Positions 51,102 through 62,496 of a stretch of 64,000 nt of DNA are shown in pieces. Made by a program: the position numbers and the translations under genes. Position 1 is the stretch's first letter. Every line of letters begins with the position of its first letter. This DNA comes from AC-32 sp963715575 (lineage in GTDB: Bacteria > Actinomycetota > Thermoleophilia > Gaiellales > Gaiellaceae), in assembly GCA_963715575.1 (NCBI GenBank), contig OY970250.1, forward strand, positions 186,001-250,000, in the 5' to 3' direction. The notes beneath the pieces are model-generated. The model saw only the letters and a program-made list of their open reading frames with translations, was not told where the DNA came from and made no database searches.

Positions 51102-51671
51102 ATGCCAGCAATGTTCGGCAATCTCGCGACGTGGCTCGAAGGGCGGCTGGTCGTCCTAGAGCCGGTCACGCCCGAGCACGAGGAGGGCCTGCGCGTGGCC
51201 GCTGCCGACGAGCGCACCTGGCGGTGGATGTGGACGCGGGACCTCGACGTCTGGATCGCCGACGTGCTGCGGCCTCAACCGGACCGTCGACCCTTCGTGG
51301 TGCTGCAGGACGGCGAGGTGATCGGCTCGACCAGCTACCTGGCGCTGGCGCCGGAGCACCGCCGGCTCGAGATCGGCAACACGTGGCTCAACCCCTCGGC
51401 CTGGGAAACCGGCGCGAACACCGAGGCGAAGTACCTGCTGCTCCGCCATGCCTTCGAGCAGGCGGGCGCCCTGCGGGTCGAGTTCAAGACGGATGCGCTC
51501 AACGAGCGGGCCCGCGCGGCGCTCGCGGCACTCCCGGCCGAGTTCGAGGGGATCCACCGCTGGCACATGGTCGTCCGCGAGGGCGAGCGGCGCGACTCGG
51601 CCTGGTACGCGGTCACGGTCGAGACGTGGCCGGAGACCCGGCGGGCGCTCGAGGCCAGGCTCTCGGGCTAG
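51102..51671 (+). CDS. GNAT family N-acetyltransferase
   Basis: 189 aa from ATG at 51102 (ATG at 51078 or 51111 also possible). RimJ/RimL-like: LATWLEGRLVVLEPVTPEHE, VGSTSYLALAPEHRRLEIGN, AWETGANTEAKYLLLRHAFE as acetyl-CoA-binding region, and FKTDALNERARAALAAL. Substrate unknown. It precedes the pantothenate genes but is separated by 42 bases. Confidence 0.88.
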   Translation: MPAMFGNLATWLEGRLVVLEPVTPEHEEGLRVAAADERTWRWMWTRDLDVWIADVLRPQPDRRPFVVLQDGEVIGSTSYLALAPEHRRLEIGNTWLNPSAWETGANTEAKYLLLRHAFEQAGALRVEFKTDALNERARAALAALPAEFEGIHRWHMVVREGERRDSAWYAVTVETWPETRRALEARLSG

Positions 51672-51713
51672 ACTTCCCCGCGCCCGGTATCCGCTACGGA
51701 ACTGGAGCTTTCG

Positions 51714-52376
51714 ATGATCAAGAGCGTCAACGTGATCGGTCGCGGCCGTGCGGGCACGGCCATCGCCGCGCGCCTCGAGGAGCGCGGCGTCGAGCTGCGC
51801 TCCGACGACGCCGAGCTGACGCTCCTGTGCGTGCCGGACACGGCCATTCGAGACGTGGCGCAGGGACTGTCCCCCCGGCATGGCTGGATCGGACACGTCT
51901 CCGGAGCGACGCCGCTGTCCGCGCTCGACCCGCACGAGCGGCGCTTCTCGCTGCACCCGCTGCAGACGTTCACGCGCGCGCGAGGGCCCGAGCAGCTCGA
52001 CGGCGCCTGGGCGGCGGTCACGGCCGAAACGGACGCGGCCCGGGGACAGGCCCTGGAGCTCGCGCGGACGCTCGGGCTCGAGCCCTTCGAGCTCGCCGAC
52101 ACCGACCGCCCGCTCTACCACGCCGGCGCGGCGATGGCCTCGACCTTCCTCGTCACGCTGCACGAGGCGGCGGCCTCGCTCGCGGCCGCGGCCGGCGCGC
52201 CGCCCGAGGCGCTCGAGCCGCTGATGCGGCGGACGATGGAGAACGGCTTCGAGCCGACCGGCCCGATCCTGCGTGGCGACTGGGCAACGGTCGAAGCGCA
52301 CCGCGAGGCGATCCGCGAGACTCGACCCGACCTCGAGCAGCTCTACGACGCGCTCGTGGAGGCGACGGTTCGATGA
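51714..52376 (+). CDS. Rossmann/DUF2520 protein next to panC (ketopantoate-reductase-like)
   Basis: 220 aa from ATG at 51714. N-terminal Rossmann fold IKSVNVIGRGRAGTAIAARL (GRGRAG) and VTLLCVPDTAIRDVAQGL; DUF2520 C-terminal helices with HAGAAMASTFLVTLHEAAAS. It shares an ATGA overlap with panC. A ketopantoate reductase is needed between PanB and PanC and no panE is present, so this protein may fill that step. That is inference; the family has no proven activity here. Confidence 0.85.
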   Translation: MIKSVNVIGRGRAGTAIAARLEERGVELRSDDAELTLLCVPDTAIRDVAQGLSPRHGWIGHVSGATPLSALDPHERRFSLHPLQTFTRARGPEQLDGAWAAVTAETDAARGQALELARTLGLEPFELADTDRPLYHAGAAMASTFLVTLHEAAASLAAAAGAPPEALEPLMRRTMENGFEPTGPILRGDWATVEAHREAIRETRPDLEQLYDALVEATVR

Positions 52377-53113
52377 AGGTCGCGCGTTCGGCGGCAGAGC
52401 TCCCCCGTCAGGGCGAGATCGGCCTCGTCCCGACGATGGGCGCCTTCCACGACGGCCACCTGGCGCTCTTCCGCGCCGCGCGCGAGGAGAACGAGCTCGT
52501 CGTCGCGAGCCTGTTCGTCAACCCGGCGCAGTTCGCCGAAGGCGAGGACCTGGCGACCTACCCGCGGGACGAGGCGCGCGACGCCGAGCTCGCCGAGCAG
52601 GCGGGCGTCGACGTGCTCTACCTCCCCGAGGCCGAGGAGATCTACCCGCCGGGCTTCGAGACCTGGGTCGACGTCGAGCGGCTCGGGGCGATGCTCGAGG
52701 GCGAGCACCGGCCCGGCCACTTCCGCGGCGTGGCGACCGTCTGCCTGAAGCTGTTCAACCTCGTCCGGCCGCGCCGCGCCTACTTCGGCCAGAAGGACGC
52801 GCAGCAGGTGGCCGTCGTGCGGCGCCTGGTGCGCGACCTCGCCGTGCCGGTCGAGATCCGCGTCGTCCCGACCGTGCGCGACGCGGACGGCCTCGCGCTC
52901 TCCTCGCGCAACGCCTACCTCTCGCCGGAGGAGCGCGAACGGGCCCTGGCGCTCCCCCGCGCCCTCGCCGCCCGTGACCACCGCCTGCTGGACGGCCTCG
53001 AAGTGGACTACTTCGAGGAGGCCGACTTCGAGCCAGGCGTCCTCGCCGCCGCCGTGCGCGTCGGCAACACTCGCCTCATAGACAACGTCGTCCTGGAAGG
53101 AGACAAGCAGTGA
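52373..53113 (+). CDS. panC: pantothenate synthetase
   Basis: 246 aa from ATG at 52373. VPTMGAFHDGHLALFRAARE (HIGH-type HDGH), VASLFVNPAQFAEGEDLATY, EEIYPPGFETWV, FRGVATVCLKLFNLV, YFGQKDAQQVAVVRRLVRDL and SSRNAYLSPEER. It condenses pantoate and beta-alanine with ATP. Part of the DUF2520-panC-panB operon (ATGA and GTGA overlaps). Confidence 0.97.
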   Translation: MKVARSAAELPRQGEIGLVPTMGAFHDGHLALFRAAREENELVVASLFVNPAQFAEGEDLATYPRDEARDAELAEQAGVDVLYLPEAEEIYPPGFETWVDVERLGAMLEGEHRPGHFRGVATVCLKLFNLVRPRRAYFGQKDAQQVAVVRRLVRDLAVPVEIRVVPTVRDADGLALSSRNAYLSPEERERALALPRALAARDHRLLDGLEVDYFEEADFEPGVLAAAVRVGNTRLIDNVVLEGDKQ

Positions 53114-54003
53114 GCAAGTACGCGTCCTGGACCCACGGCAAGCTGCCGCTGACCGAGCTCGTCGAGCTGAAGCGCCGCGGGCAGAAGCTCGCGATGGTGA
53201 CCGCCTACGACTTCCCGAGCGGCCGGATCGCCGACGAGGCCGGCGTCGAGCTCGTGCTCGTCGGCGACTCGGCCGGGATGGTCGTGCTCGGGAACGAATC
53301 GACCGTGCCGGTGACGATGGACGAGCTGCTGATGCTCACGCGCGCGGTCGTGCGCGGAGCCAAGCGGCCGCTCGTGATCGCGGACATGCCGTTCGGCTCT
53401 TTCCAGACCTCCGACGAGGCCGCGATCGAGAACGCCGTCCGGTTCGTCAAGGAGGCGGGCGCCGACGCGGTCAAGCTCGAAGGCGCCGGCCCGACGTTGT
53501 CGCGCGTGCAGGCGATCGTCGGCGCGGGCGTGCCCGTGATGGGCCACGTCGGCCTGACACCGCAGTCGGCCACCATGCTCGGCGGCTTCAAGGCGCAGGG
53601 CCGCACCGCCGAGAAGGCCGAGCGGCTGTACGAGGACGCCCTCGCGCTCGAGGCCGCGGGCTGCTTCGCGATCGTGCTCGAGGCGGTGCCGGCCCAGGTC
53701 GCGGCCCGCGTGACCGAGGCGCTTGAGGTGCCGACGATCGGCATCGGCGCAGGCGCGGACTGCGACGGCCAGGTGCTGGTCTGGCACGACCTGCTCGGCC
53801 TTTACGCCGGCAAGGCGCCGCGCTTCGTCAAGCGCTACGCCGATCTCGCCGCAGAGGCCAAGAAAGCGCTCGAGGCATACGTCGACGACGTGCGCGAGGG
53901 CCGCTTCCCGGAGGAGCAGCACACCTACGCGATCCCGGAGGACGAGCTAGCGGCGTTCGAGGCCTGGCTGCCCGCGCGCGATGCGCAGGCCCACCACGAG
54001 TAA
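53110..54003 (+). CDS. panB: 3-methyl-2-oxobutanoate hydroxymethyltransferase
   Basis: 297 aa from GTG at 53110. LAMVTAYDFPSGRIADEAGV, VGDSAGMVVLGNESTVPVTMDE (split), DMPFGSFQ, KLEGAGP, GHVGLTPQS, and CFAIVLEAVPAQVAARVTEA. It makes ketopantoate from ketoisovalerate and methylene-THF. Its last 57 bases overlap the end of the convergent Yip1 gene. Confidence 0.97.
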   Translation: MSKYASWTHGKLPLTELVELKRRGQKLAMVTAYDFPSGRIADEAGVELVLVGDSAGMVVLGNESTVPVTMDELLMLTRAVVRGAKRPLVIADMPFGSFQTSDEAAIENAVRFVKEAGADAVKLEGAGPTLSRVQAIVGAGVPVMGHVGLTPQSATMLGGFKAQGRTAEKAERLYEDALALEAAGCFAIVLEAVPAQVAARVTEALEVPTIGIGAGADCDGQVLVWHDLLGLYAGKAPRFVKRYADLAAEAKKALEAYVDDVREGRFPEEQHTYAIPEDELAAFEAWLPARDAQAHHE

Positions 54004-54536
54004 CGCCAGCGACCAGGCGACGAACAGCAGCTCGAGCATGACGAAGATCGTGTTCCCGGCCCCGCGGTCGGAGCCGCCGGTCCTGAACAGATCCTCGCCG
54101 TAGACCGCCAGCCGCACGGGCCAGAGGACGAGTAGCGACAGCGCCACCGGCGCCGAGGCGAAGGCGAGCACGTGCCGCGCCTGGCGGTAGGTGATCCCGC
54201 CGACGACGCGAGTGAGCGCGTAGAGGACGAGGCCGCCGACGAAGTAGAAGACTGCGCCGTAGAGGCTGCCGCCGAGGAACGCCCAGAGCGCCACGTCCAG
54301 CCCGTCGCCCGCGTGCGGGCCCTCGACGTCCATCAGCGTGCCCGCGACCGGCGTCCAGAGGACGGTCGAGATGCCGCTCAGGATCACGAGCGCGAGCACG
54401 GCTTCGCTGCGCGCGCGGGCCGCGGGATCGGAGTCGTCGCGCATCGCCTGGAACACCTCGCGCGGGCGGACGAGCACGAAGACCGCGCGCCGCAGCCAGA
54501 TCAGCTCGTCGGCGGGCGGAGCCGTCGCGCTGACGC

Positions 54537-54540
<4 letters not shown>
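53947..54540 (-). CDS. Yip1-domain membrane protein
   Basis: 197 aa from GTG at 54540 (GTGA overlap with uvrA). Soluble N-terminal part (WLRRAVFVLVRPREVFQAM, DDSDP) then about five helices (VLALVILSGISTVLWTPVAG, YGAVFYFVGGLVLYALTRVV, FASAPVALSLLVLWPVRLAVY, MLELLFVAWSLALLVVGLRI). YIP1 family. Function unknown in bacteria. Its last 57 bases overlap panB. Confidence 0.85.
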
Positions 54541-57374
<2,834 letters not shown>

Positions 57375-57421
57375 AACCGAGCAAGTTTAGCCGCGCGGGT
57401 GGACGCGAACAAGTGTTCGCT

Positions 57422-58156
57422 TCAGCTCACGTCGGTGCGCTTCATGGCGATCGTCCCGAGCGTCGCCGCGACGACCGCGTAGAGCAGCGCGACCGCGAGC
57501 CCGCGGCCGAACCCGAGCAGGTCCGAGCCCTGATCCCCGGCCTCCACGACCGACGCGATGACGTGCCCGGGGCCGTAGCGCTCGGCTCCCGCGATCGCCA
57601 GCAGCGGCTCCCCGACCAGCAGCCAGACGAGCGTGAGCACGATCGCCGCCGTCTGCCGCCGCAGCAGCAGGCCGAAGCCGACGCCGAGCGCGCCGGCGAT
57701 CGCCGCTGCGAGGATCGTGCCGAGCAGCAGGCGCAGCGTGGCGTGGGTGAAGAGGTGCAACGGCACCGATCGCGCCGAGAGCAGCAACGAGGTGAACGCC
57801 CACGCGAACGCGACGGAGACGAGCGCCAGGAACGCCCCCGCCAGCGCCGCGGCGGCGAGCTTCGAGGCCGCGATCCGCTCGCGCACGGGCGCGACGAGCA
57901 GCGTGTGGTTGATCGTGCCATGCGTGTACTCGCCTGCCGAGGCGACGATCCCGAGGATCAGCGAGATCAGCACCGAGACCGCGGCGATCGAGACCGCGTC
58001 GCGCTGGTTGCCCGCCGACGCGAGCGAGTCGAGCGAGTCGTGCCCGACGTGCAGGGCGATCACGAGCACCTCCAAGGCGATCACGAGCAGCCCGAGCCAG
58101 AGCAGCAGCCGCGTCGTGAGGAACTTCAAGACCTCGGCGTGCAGCAGCCTCGTCAC
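57422..58156 (-). CDS. ABC-2 type transporter permease
   Basis: 244 aa, about six helices. VLKFLTTRLLLWLGLLVIA, GEYTHGTINHTLLVAPVRER (the cytoplasmic loop typical of ABC-2 permeases), LLLGTILAAAIAGALGVGFG. GTG at 58156 overlaps the ATPase stop as GTGA. It forms an exporter with the ATPase encoded upstream; substrate unknown. Confidence 0.88.
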   Translation of the reverse strand: MTRLLHAEVLKFLTTRLLLWLGLLVIALEVLVIALHVGHDSLDSLASAGNQRDAVSIAAVSVLISLILGIVASAGEYTHGTINHTLLVAPVRERIAASKLAAAALAGAFLALVSVAFAWAFTSLLLSARSVPLHLFTHATLRLLLGTILAAAIAGALGVGFGLLLRRQTAAIVLTLVWLLVGEPLLAIAGAERYGPGHVIASVVEAGDQGSDLLGFGRGLAVALLYAVVAATLGTIAMKRTDVS

Positions 58157-59055
58157 GGCTGCCCTCCAGCCGTCAGCTCGAGGAAGACCTCCTCGAGGCT
58201 CGCGCCTTCCGTCCGCAGCTCGTGCAGCACGACTCCCTCGGCGGCGGCAAGCTCGCCCACCCGCTCGGCGAGGCCGGCCACACGCAGGCCGTCGTCGCCG
58301 ACCGGCGTGGCTTCGAGGCCTGCGCGAGCGAGAACGTCCCGCAGGCGGGCTGTCTCAGGGCTGCGGACGATCGCGGCGCCGGCGGCCGACCGCGCGGTCA
58401 GCGCCTCGAGCGGCTCCTGCGCCACCAGGCGCCCGCGGTGGATGATCACGACCTCGTCCGCGATCTGGGCGACCTCGGCCAGGACATGGCTCGAGATCAG
58501 GACCGTGCCGCCCTCGGTGGCGAAGGAGCGCAGGAAGTCGCGCAGCCAGCGAATGCCCTCGGGGTCGAGCCCGTTCGCCGGCTCGTCGAGGACGAGCAGC
58601 CGTGGTTGCCCAAGGAGCGCGCCCGCGACGCTCAGACGCTGTCGCATGCCGAGCGAGTAGCCGCCGACCCGACGCCGCGCTGCGTCCGTGAGCTCCACGG
58701 TCGCGAGCACGTCGTCCACGCGTCCCGTAGGCAGGCCGGCCGCCGCGGCCAGGATGCGCAGGTGGTTCCGGCCCGAGCGTCCGGGGTGAAAGCTCTCCGA
58801 CTCGAGCACCGCTCCCACCGTGCCGAGCGGGTCGTCCAGCTTCGCGTAAGGAACGCCGTCGACACACGCCTTTCCCGCGGTCGGCCGGACGAGGCCGAGC
58901 AGTGCCCGCAACGTCGTCGACTTGCCCGCGCCGTTGGGGCCGAGGAAGCCGGTGATCGCCCCGCGCCGAATCGTGAAGCTCAGCCCGTCGACGGCGGTCG
59001 TCGAGCCGTAACGCTTTGTCAGCTCCCGCACCTCGACGGGAGGCGACTCGGCCAT
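58153..59055 (-). CDS. ABC transporter ATPase
   Basis: 300 aa from ATG at 59055. Walker A GPNGAGKSTTLRALLGLV, signature YSLGMRQRLSVAGALLG, Walker B LLVLDEPANGLDPEGIRW, switch SSHVLAEVA. The C-terminal extension (AAGAAIVRSPETARLRDVLA) is of the antibiotic-export type. With the permease it makes an ABC-2 exporter. It shares one base with the PH-domain gene stop (TGATG). Confidence 0.93.
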   Translation of the reverse strand: MAESPPVEVRELTKRYGSTTAVDGLSFTIRRGAITGFLGPNGAGKSTTLRALLGLVRPTAGKACVDGVPYAKLDDPLGTVGAVLESESFHPGRSGRNHLRILAAAAGLPTGRVDDVLATVELTDAARRRVGGYSLGMRQRLSVAGALLGQPRLLVLDEPANGLDPEGIRWLRDFLRSFATEGGTVLISSHVLAEVAQIADEVVIIHRGRLVAQEPLEALTARSAAGAAIVRSPETARLRDVLARAGLEATPVGDDGLRVAGLAERVGELAAAEGVVLHELRTEGASLEEVFLELTAGGQP

Positions 59056-59477
59056 CAGCCGGCGAGCCGCTCGACGAGCCGGTAGAGGCGCCTCGGCTCG
59101 GGGACGTGGTCGATCTCCAGCGACCCGGCGACGAGCGTGCCGTAACCGAACAGCCGCCCCGGCAGGCTCTGGTCGAGCTCCAGGTTCTCGACCGACCGCA
59201 GGCGCACCGTTGCCGAGCGCCGACGCAGCGTGCCGTCCACGAGGCAGAGCTTGTCCGTCGTCACGACCAGATGCGTCCGCTCCCAGCGCCAGACCGCCCG
59301 CAGGCAGACCGCCGCCGCGACCACGATCAGCGCCGCCCCGGGAAGCGGCAGCGGCCACGGCTGGGCGAGCAGCACGCCGCCGATCAGCGCCAGCACTATC
59401 GCCTGCGTGAGCGGCCGCGCGAGCACGGCGCCGTGCCGGCGCGCGTCGAAGCAGACCTCCTCGTCGTGCCTGACCAT
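59055..59477 (-). CDS. bacterial PH-domain membrane protein
   Basis: 140 aa. Two helices near 25-60 (ARPLTQAIVLALIGGVLLAQ, ALIVVAAAVCLRAVWRW) followed by a PH-type domain: RTHLVVTTDKLCLVDGTLRR, VRLRSVENLELDQSLPGRLF, GYGTLVAGSLEIDHVPEPRR. The bPH2 family of YdbT-like proteins. Function unknown; linked to the ABC exporter by a 1-base overlap. Confidence 0.88.
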   Translation of the reverse strand: MVRHDEEVCFDARRHGAVLARPLTQAIVLALIGGVLLAQPWPLPLPGAALIVVAAAVCLRAVWRWERTHLVVTTDKLCLVDGTLRRRSATVRLRSVENLELDQSLPGRLFGYGTLVAGSLEIDHVPEPRRLYRLVERLAG

Positions 59478-59554
59478 CGCGCGCCCCCGCTTCGGCGGAA
59501 ACAGTCCCTCTCCTGCGTTTGCTGCATCAGCCGCGCGGCGAAAACACCCGGACG

Positions 59555-60607
59555 ATGGCCGACACCGCTCGGAAGGCGTTCGTCACGACCCTCGTCGCGG
59601 TCGCCGTGATCGTGTGCGCGCTCGCGCTCTGGAAGGTGAAGATCGTGGTCGCGCTCGTTTTCCTCGGCCTGATCTACGCCGCCGCGATGCGCCCCGGCGT
59701 CGAGCGCCTGGCCGAGCTCCGCGTCCCGCGGCCGATCGGCGTCGCGCTGCACTACCTCGCCGTGCTCGCCGTCCTCGCGCTGCTGCTCTGGCTGGTCGTG
59801 CCGCGCGCGATCGACCAGGTCGACCAGGCGATCGGCGGCGTCCCGACCTCACAGCAGGAGCTGAGCCAGAAGGCGAAGCACTCGACCGGGATCAAGCACG
59901 AGTTCTTCGTCGGGCTGCAGAAGCGGCTGCAGAAGCTGCCCTCGGCCGGCAGCGTGGTGCACATGTCGGTCACCCTCGGGACGAAGGCGCTCGAGGTGCT
60001 GGTCGGGATCTTCTTCGTCTTCGCCACCGCCGCGTACTGGATCTTCGAGCGCGACAAGGCGATCGACTTCGTCTCGTCGATGGTGGCGCGCAAGCACCGC
60101 CGCAAGCTCCGTGACACCTGGGAGCTGATCGACGCGAAGCTCGGCGCGTTCGTGCGCGGGCAGCTGCTGCTGATCGCCTTCGTGGCGACGTTGCTCTCGC
60201 TGGCCTTCTGGATCATCGGCGTGCCGTTCTGGCTGCTGCTCGGGATCTTCGGCGGGATCGTGGAGATCGTGCCGGTGATCGGGCCGCTCCTGGCCGGAGT
60301 GGTCGCGGTCGGCGCGGGGCTGACCGCGTCGTGGCACGTCGGGCTCGCCGCCGGGATCGCCGTGATCGTCATCCGCCAGTTCGAGGACTACGTCGTGATC
60401 CCGCGCGTGATGGGCCACGTCACCGGGCTCTCGCCGCTGCTCGTGCTGGTCTCGGTGAGCGCGATCGGACTGCTCTTCGGCGGCTTCTACGTGCTGCTGG
60501 CGACGCCGCTGACGGCCGTGCTCGTCACGCTGCTCGACGTGATCGTGCGCGACAAGGACCCCGCTGACGAGGACAAGCCGGCCGTCCTGTTCGCGAAGGA
60601 GGCCTAG
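59555..60607 (+). CDS. AI-2E family (PerM-like) transporter
   Basis: 350 aa from ATG at 59555. About eight helices with the AI-2E pattern: LRVPRPIGVALHYLAVLAVL, a soluble middle segment (TSQQELSQKAKHSTG, IKHEFFVGLQKRLQKLP), YWIFERDKAIDFVSSMVARK, GIFGGIVEIVPVIGPLLAGV and QFEDYVVIPRVMGHVTGLSP. Family members export AI-2 or move small ions; role unresolved. Two hairpins follow its stop. Confidence 0.9.
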   Translation: MADTARKAFVTTLVAVAVIVCALALWKVKIVVALVFLGLIYAAAMRPGVERLAELRVPRPIGVALHYLAVLAVLALLLWLVVPRAIDQVDQAIGGVPTSQQELSQKAKHSTGIKHEFFVGLQKRLQKLPSAGSVVHMSVTLGTKALEVLVGIFFVFATAAYWIFERDKAIDFVSSMVARKHRRKLRDTWELIDAKLGAFVRGQLLLIAFVATLLSLAFWIIGVPFWLLLGIFGGIVEIVPVIGPLLAGVVAVGAGLTASWHVGLAAGIAVIVIRQFEDYVVIPRVMGHVTGLSPLLVLVSVSAIGLLFGGFYVLLATPLTAVLVTLLDVIVRDKDPADEDKPAVLFAKEA

Positions 60608-60625
60608 GCCTTGCCCCAGCGGCCC

Positions 60626-60675
60626 GCGGCGTCGCTTGCGATGCCGCTTAGAGGTCGTGCCGGCTTTGCCGGTAC
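60626..60675. terminator. two hairpins between convergent AI-2E and small-protein genes
   Basis: GCGGC...GCCGC (60626-60647) and GTGCCGGC-TTT-GCCGGTAC (60657-60675, 8 bp with one G-T pair). They lie between stops at 60607 (+) and 60696 (-). No U-tract; likely act as bidirectional terminator or RNA-stabilising ends. Confidence 0.5.
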
Positions 60676-60695
60676 AACCGTCTGGGTTCTCCTCG

Positions 60696-60935
60696 CTACG
60701 CCTTTCGCCAGCGGCCGAAGATCAGGCCCCCGAGGGTGAAGCCGAGGCCGAACGTGCCGAGCGAGAAGGCGCCGATCGCGACCGCCTTGCGCCAGGACGA
60801 GAGCCGTGCCCAGCGGCCGAGCGCCTCCTGGTCCTCGGTCGTCAGCGGCTCGCCGCGACGCTGCTTACGCAGCGCGCCGCCCGCCCTCAACCCGAGGTAG
60901 AGGTCGTCGAAGATCTCGGTCGACTCATCGGGCAT
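60696..60935 (-). CDS. small protein with a C-terminal membrane hairpin, 79 aa
   Basis: ATG at 60935. Acidic, then basic, N-terminal part (MPDESTEIFDDLYLGLRAGG, LRKQRRGEPLTTEDQEALGR) followed by a Gly-rich membrane segment AVAIGAFSLGTFGLGFTLGG and FGRWRKA. No recognised family. It is divergent from the phosphoesterase, with which it shares an 17-base gap. Confidence 0.65.
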   Translation of the reverse strand: MPDESTEIFDDLYLGLRAGGALRKQRRGEPLTTEDQEALGRWARLSSWRKAVAIGAFSLGTFGLGFTLGGLIFGRWRKA

Positions 60936-60952
60936 TCCACTCAGTGTATAGC

Positions 60953-61786
60953 GTGGGTTCGGCGTTGCCCGTGCGGCTCCTTCACATCTCCGACCTGCAC
61001 GCCGGAAGCGTGGAGGAGACGGCCGTCGAGCAGCATCTGGAGCCGCTCGTGGAGCAGTCTCGGCCCGAGCTGATCGTCGTCACGGGCGACCTCGCGCACC
61101 GCGGCCGGAGGCGCGAGCACGAGCGCGCGGCGGCGTTCCTGCGCAGCCTCGGGAGGCCGCTGCTCGTGATCCCGGGCAACCACGACATCCCCTACACCTT
61201 TCCCGCCCGCTTCACCCGGCCGTGGGGGGAATTCGAGCGCCAGTGGGGGACCGTCGAGCCGGTCTTCCGCTCGGACGAGCTCGTCGTCGTCGGCCTCAAC
61301 TCGGTGCGGCCGTGGCGGCATCAGTCCGGCCGGATCCGCAGCGCGCAGATCGCTCGGACGGCCGAGCTGCTGGCCGATGCGCCGGAGGGCGCGCTGCGAG
61401 TCGTCGCGCTCCACCATCACCTGATCGGCGCGCCCTGGCGCTCGCGCAAGCGGCCGGTCGCCCACCGCTCGCAGGTGCTCGCAGGCCTCGTCGACGCGGG
61501 CGCGGAGCTGATCCTCGCGGGCCACATCCACCAGGCCGCGGTGAGCGAGCGCCACGAGTTCGAGGTCGACCGCAACGGACTGCGCGGCGTGACCGTCTCG
61601 ATCGCCCCGGGCCTCGGCCAGCCACGGCCGAACCGGCGCGGCGAGGCACGCGGCCTGCACGTCTACGAGGCGAGCGCCGACTCGCTGCTCGTGGAGACGT
61701 ACGTCTGGCGCGCCGACGACTGGGGGCTGACCGCGCAGAGACACTTTCCGCGCGGCCGAGACCCCCTGTCCTCAGAACCTGGCTAG
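60953..61786 (+). CDS. calcineurin-like metallophosphoesterase
   Basis: 277 aa from GTG at 60953; TTG at 60965 or GTG at 60971 would drop the first few residues. Metallophosphoesterase motifs: VRLLHISDLHAGS (D-x-H), VVTGDLAHRGR (GD), LVIPGNHDIPY (GNHD), LHHHLIGAP (H) and LILAGHIHQAA (GHxH). A dinuclear metal centre cleaves phosphodiester or monoester bonds; substrate unknown. Stop shares CTAG with the YeaQ gene. Confidence 0.93.
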   Translation: MGSALPVRLLHISDLHAGSVEETAVEQHLEPLVEQSRPELIVVTGDLAHRGRRREHERAAAFLRSLGRPLLVIPGNHDIPYTFPARFTRPWGEFERQWGTVEPVFRSDELVVVGLNSVRPWRHQSGRIRSAQIARTAELLADAPEGALRVVALHHHLIGAPWRSRKRPVAHRSQVLAGLVDAGAELILAGHIHQAAVSERHEFEVDRNGLRGVTVSIAPGLGQPRPNRRGEARGLHVYEASADSLLVETYVWRADDWGLTAQRHFPRGRDPLSSEPG

Positions 61787-62025
61787 GCCGTTCGCGTCCG
61801 GCCCTCGCCGAAGAGCCGACCGACGATCGCGACCAGGATCACCGCGACGACGATGCCGACGAGAAACTCGAGCCAACCGCTCGAGAAAATCACGCCGGCG
61901 ATCACGAGCGAAGCGATGCCGATCAGGATCGTCACGATCCAGCCCATCGGGTCGACCCCGGGGTGGAAGAGCCTGCCGAGAGCGCCCACGAGGGCGCCAA
62001 CGATGATCAGCCATATCCAATGCAT
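61783..62025 (-). CDS. GlsB/YeaQ/YmgE family (transglycosylase-associated) membrane protein
   Basis: 80 aa from ATG at 62025. Three helices with the YeaQ pattern WIWLIIVGALVGALGRLFHP then GWIVTILIGIASLVIAGVIF. A terminal segment is LVAIVGRLFGEGRTRTA. Stress-linked inner-membrane family. It is beside a SHOCT protein with a related membrane part, but a 36-base gap separates them. Confidence 0.9.
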   Translation of the reverse strand: MHWIWLIIVGALVGALGRLFHPGVDPMGWIVTILIGIASLVIAGVIFSSGWLEFLVGIVVAVILVAIVGRLFGEGRTRTA

Positions 62026-62061
62026 GGCGGCTCTCGTATCCGGCGTTGCCGCCGCTGAAAC

Positions 62062-62487
62062 CTAAGGCGAAGACTTGAGCAGCTCGGCCTTCTTGGCCTC
62101 GAACTCCTCGTCGGTGAGCACGCCGTCGCGGTGGAGGTCGGAGAGCTTCCTCAGCTGCTTGCTCACGTCGGGGTTCCGGCCGAACGGGCTGACCGGCGGG
62201 CGCTGTGCCTCGGGCCCGGTGATCGGCCGGTGCTGGACGAAGCGGCGGTGGGCGATCACCAGCAGGGTCGCGGCCAGCACCGAGAAGAGCCAGGCCGAGA
62301 ACGCCGTGCCGGAGTCGAGGTCCGTGCCGAAGAGGGCGAAGGCGAGGCTGTTGCCGATCAGCGCGCCGACCAGGCCGAAGCCGGTCGTCATCCAGATCGG
62401 CATCGGGTCGGGGCCGGGGACCGTCCAGCGCGCGAGCACGCCGATCACGAAAGCGAAGATCAGCGTCGAGACGATCGCGCCGAGCAC
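62062..62487 (-). CDS. membrane protein with C-terminal SHOCT domain
   Basis: 141 aa from GTG near 62487. Two or three helices with the YeaQ-like motif IGVLARWTVPGPDPMPIWMT and TGFGLVGALIGNSLAFALFG, then a basic linker and the SHOCT helix pair SKQLRKLSDLHRDGVLTDEE followed by FEAKKAELLKSSP. SHOCT modules are short oligomerisation segments. It lies 9 bases downstream of uvrB and may share its transcript. Confidence 0.92.
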   Translation of the reverse strand: MLGAIVSTLIFAFVIGVLARWTVPGPDPMPIWMTTGFGLVGALIGNSLAFALFGTDLDSGTAFSAWLFSVLAATLLVIAHRRFVQHRPITGPEAQRPPVSPFGRNPDVSKQLRKLSDLHRDGVLTDEEFEAKKAELLKSSP

Positions 62488-62496
62488 GAGCGCAAC

